Assembly (NCBI GenBank): GCA_947034885.2
Contig: OX344753.2
Span: 22,072,001 to 22,136,000 of the forward strand
Reading direction: 5' to 3'
Source: Thuidium tamariscinum
Taxonomy: Eukaryota > Streptophyta > Bryopsida > Hypnales > Thuidiaceae
Length of the DNA: 64,000 bases
The notes under the pieces were generated by a model. The model did no database searches. It was not told the DNA's origin and saw only the letters and a program-made list of their open reading frames with translations. Positions 62,201 to 64,000 of this stretch are shown here, in pieces. The position numbers and the translations under genes were made by a program. Numbering within the stretch: position 1 is the stretch's first letter; each line of letters opens with the position of its first letter.

Positions 62201-64000
62201 TCAGGTACTGGGATACTTATCTTAGTTCAGGTTGCAGCGGACTTCACTGCTCAGAGGCATGTTCATATGATAGACTTTGTATTGTTCTGTGCACATTGTC
62301 AGCTTAAGAGGTTTTCAATCTCTCAATACATGTATCTTGTATCACCAGGATGTGGAGCGCGTGGCAAATGAGTGTGTCAACAAGCCAGCAACCGCACTTG
62401 CAAAACGGGTAAGGTTGCTGGGATTGCTCAACATCCAAGCTGCGCTCAGTGGGTAAAAGCCCATTGGCTTTTAGGGTTTCGTGTTCAAGTCGACCATCTT
62501 CTGTTTCTTTTAGGATTGAAACGACCGAAAGTTGACTCTCCTGATGTTATTTTGGATGGCAGGTTATTGCTTGTCTAGATGTGCGCAGTAATGACACAGG
62601 GGACCTTGTCGTGACTAAAGGTGATCAGTATGATGTACGAGAACAGTCATCGGCACGTGAGGTGAGCGTAACATCCTGGAGGCAAAGTCGTGATTCACTG
62701 CAGATTTGAATATATTTATTTTGGGGGTCCGATTAAGAACTATTTTGCGGTAGTTCAGAAGATCAGCATTGGATCTTCTCCATTGGATAGTTGCTTTTTT
62801 TAAACACAGCCATGAGAGACCGGATTGGTGTTGTAGTGAGAATCAAACTTGCTCTTCCTTCCTTTCATTTGCACTCTGGAATTGTGAGTCTAAGCAGATC
62901 TTCTGATCTTGGAAATTGTGCAGGTCCGAAATCTTGGAAAACCGGTGGAACTTGCTGGGCGCTATTTTAAAGAAGGGGCAGATGAAGTAAGTTCTATCAA
63001 GCCGCCTTCATATTGCTCCTGAAGTTTTAACTGCAGCTTAGTTTACTCTTAGTCACCTAATGAGCTCTGTGACAATTTTTAGCAGCAACCTAGTTTACTG
63101 CAAGGATGCTGTCATGACTCAAATCTAGTTTTATCGGAATGCGTTTTGGGGACTGACTGAATAATATTTAATTTTTGGCAGGTCACCTTTCTGAACATTA
63201 CTGGTTTTCGAGACTTCCCTCTGGGTGATATGCCAATGCTGGAGGTACATATTTAGTTCATGTTATTTCTTTGTTTGCGAGTGATTTCAATACTATCTGG
63301 GAATTTCCACACGAATTGAACATTCGATGGTCCTATCTGGTGCAGGTTCTTCAGCGAACTTCCGAGCAAGTGTTTGTACCTCTCACAGTGGGTGGTGGGA
63401 TCTCCGACTTCACTGATGCGCATGGCAGGTCTGTGAGAAAATTTGCCTGATTACCTGATAAGATTGTTCTTTGCAGCATTGGCGGAGATGACTTAAGCTT
63501 CTATTGTTTCCGTCCACTATATTGCTTAGATTTGTGAGGAGGCGACTTCGGCAGTTTAACGTAGGAAAAATCTCATAAAAATTAACAGAATAAAATCAAT
63601 GAAGGAGATTCCTTCTGGAGTCTTTAGGGAAAGCTATGACGGCGAGTTGTTAGACATGTTAGATGGTATAGATAGATGCTAACCATGTTCCTGGAAAGGC
63701 TTCTAGACATTGGAAATGGTCTTCTAGAAATTTGTTTTGAAAGGTCTTAAAACGAAATATGCTGACAATGGTAAGTAATACCGTTGTGATTTCTTCAAGA
63801 CATTCTTGCATCTCAAGTCTCATTTTTCTTGATTACAACGTCCTTTCTTGTTGCAACGTCACATTGGTTAGAGTTCTTATTTCAGTAGTTGGGTTTAATC
63901 CTCCGCGCATGCATGAGCAGATTTTATTCGTGCCTGGAAGTGGCTTCAGAGTACTTCAGATCTGGCGCTGACAAAATCTCCATCGGAAGTGATGCTGTTT
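59240..64000 (+). CDS. HISN4: Imidazole glycerol phosphate synthase hisHF, chloroplastic (3' truncated by window)
   Basis: Bifunctional histidine-synthesis enzyme: a glutaminase domain supplies ammonia to a cyclase domain that makes IGP and AICAR, in plastids. Exons: 59240-59465, 60206-60288, 60445-60539, 60744-60847, 61071-61243 (or from 61074), 61657-61771, 62146-62204, 62349-62408, 62563-62661, 62924-62986, 63182-63244, 63346-63428, 63919 to the window edge; about 435 of an expected 590 or so residues. Residues 1 to about 62 are Ser/Pro/Arg-rich, a plastid transit peptide. HisH part: [23 protein letters not shown], nucleophile Cys154 in [24 protein letters not shown], and His260/Glu262 in QFHPEKS. 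HisF part: ACLDVR (Asp311), [45 protein letters not shown]. The second catalytic Asp lies beyond the window. Confidence 0.95.

Noticed and set aside
1..64000. CRISPR arrays, operons or a prokaryote-type defence system
   Set aside because: The window is intron-rich plant nuclear DNA; the tandem repeats lack spacer structure and the genes are unrelated single genes.

Overview
The window is nuclear DNA of a land plant. Seven multi-exon protein genes have plant-type GT-AG introns of about 80 to 1,700 bases. Their products are plant or general eukaryotic proteins: alpha carbonic anhydrase, a DUF1647-type glycosyltransferase-like protein, a LisH/CTLH/WD40 protein, CTF8, HOS1, an AGD6/7-type ARF-GAP, and the bifunctional histidine enzyme HISN4. 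Moderate intron sizes, AT-rich repeat islands between GC-richer genes, and the DUF1647 protein make me favour a bryophyte (moss or liverwort). That is an inference, not a demonstration.

Layout: 1-1778 intergenic; 1779-3749 (+) alpha carbonic anhydrase; 5829-9265 (+) type II membrane DUF1647 protein; 9266-13510 an intergenic cluster of small inverted-repeat elements and tandem repeats ending at a tRNA-Arg(UCU) gene (13511-13583, -); 14431-20576 (-) an 18-exon WD40 gene; 20577-26623 an AT-rich island with a MITE, a 1.1-kb foldback element and a short array with a period of about 176 bp; 26624-27890 (+) CTF8; 27891-30913 AT-rich, no gene seen; 30914-38112 (-) HOS1; 38113-49274 a long AT-rich island with CACTA-like ends bearing GTTGCA-type subterminal arrays and a Tourist-like MITE; 49275-51073 (+) ARF-GAP; 51074-59239 another AT-rich island with two MITEs and a hairpin in the HISN4 upstream region; 59240-64000 (+) HISN4, cut by the window edge.

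The genes do not form a pathway or cluster. They are typical scattered single genes: CO2/bicarbonate interconversion, Golgi-type glycosylation, cohesion/replication clamp loading, cold and flowering ubiquitin signalling with nuclear pore links, vesicle traffic and histidine synthesis. Exon models were built by hand. Every junction in them keeps reading phase, and several were checked against remembered family signatures. I found no convincing undescribed multi-gene system. The main points of interest are the repeat architecture, an intron in the ARF-GAP gene that is a multiple of three and free of stops, a Tyr at the usual proton-shuttle position of the carbonic anhydrase, and an easily missed upstream first exon in the DUF1647 gene.
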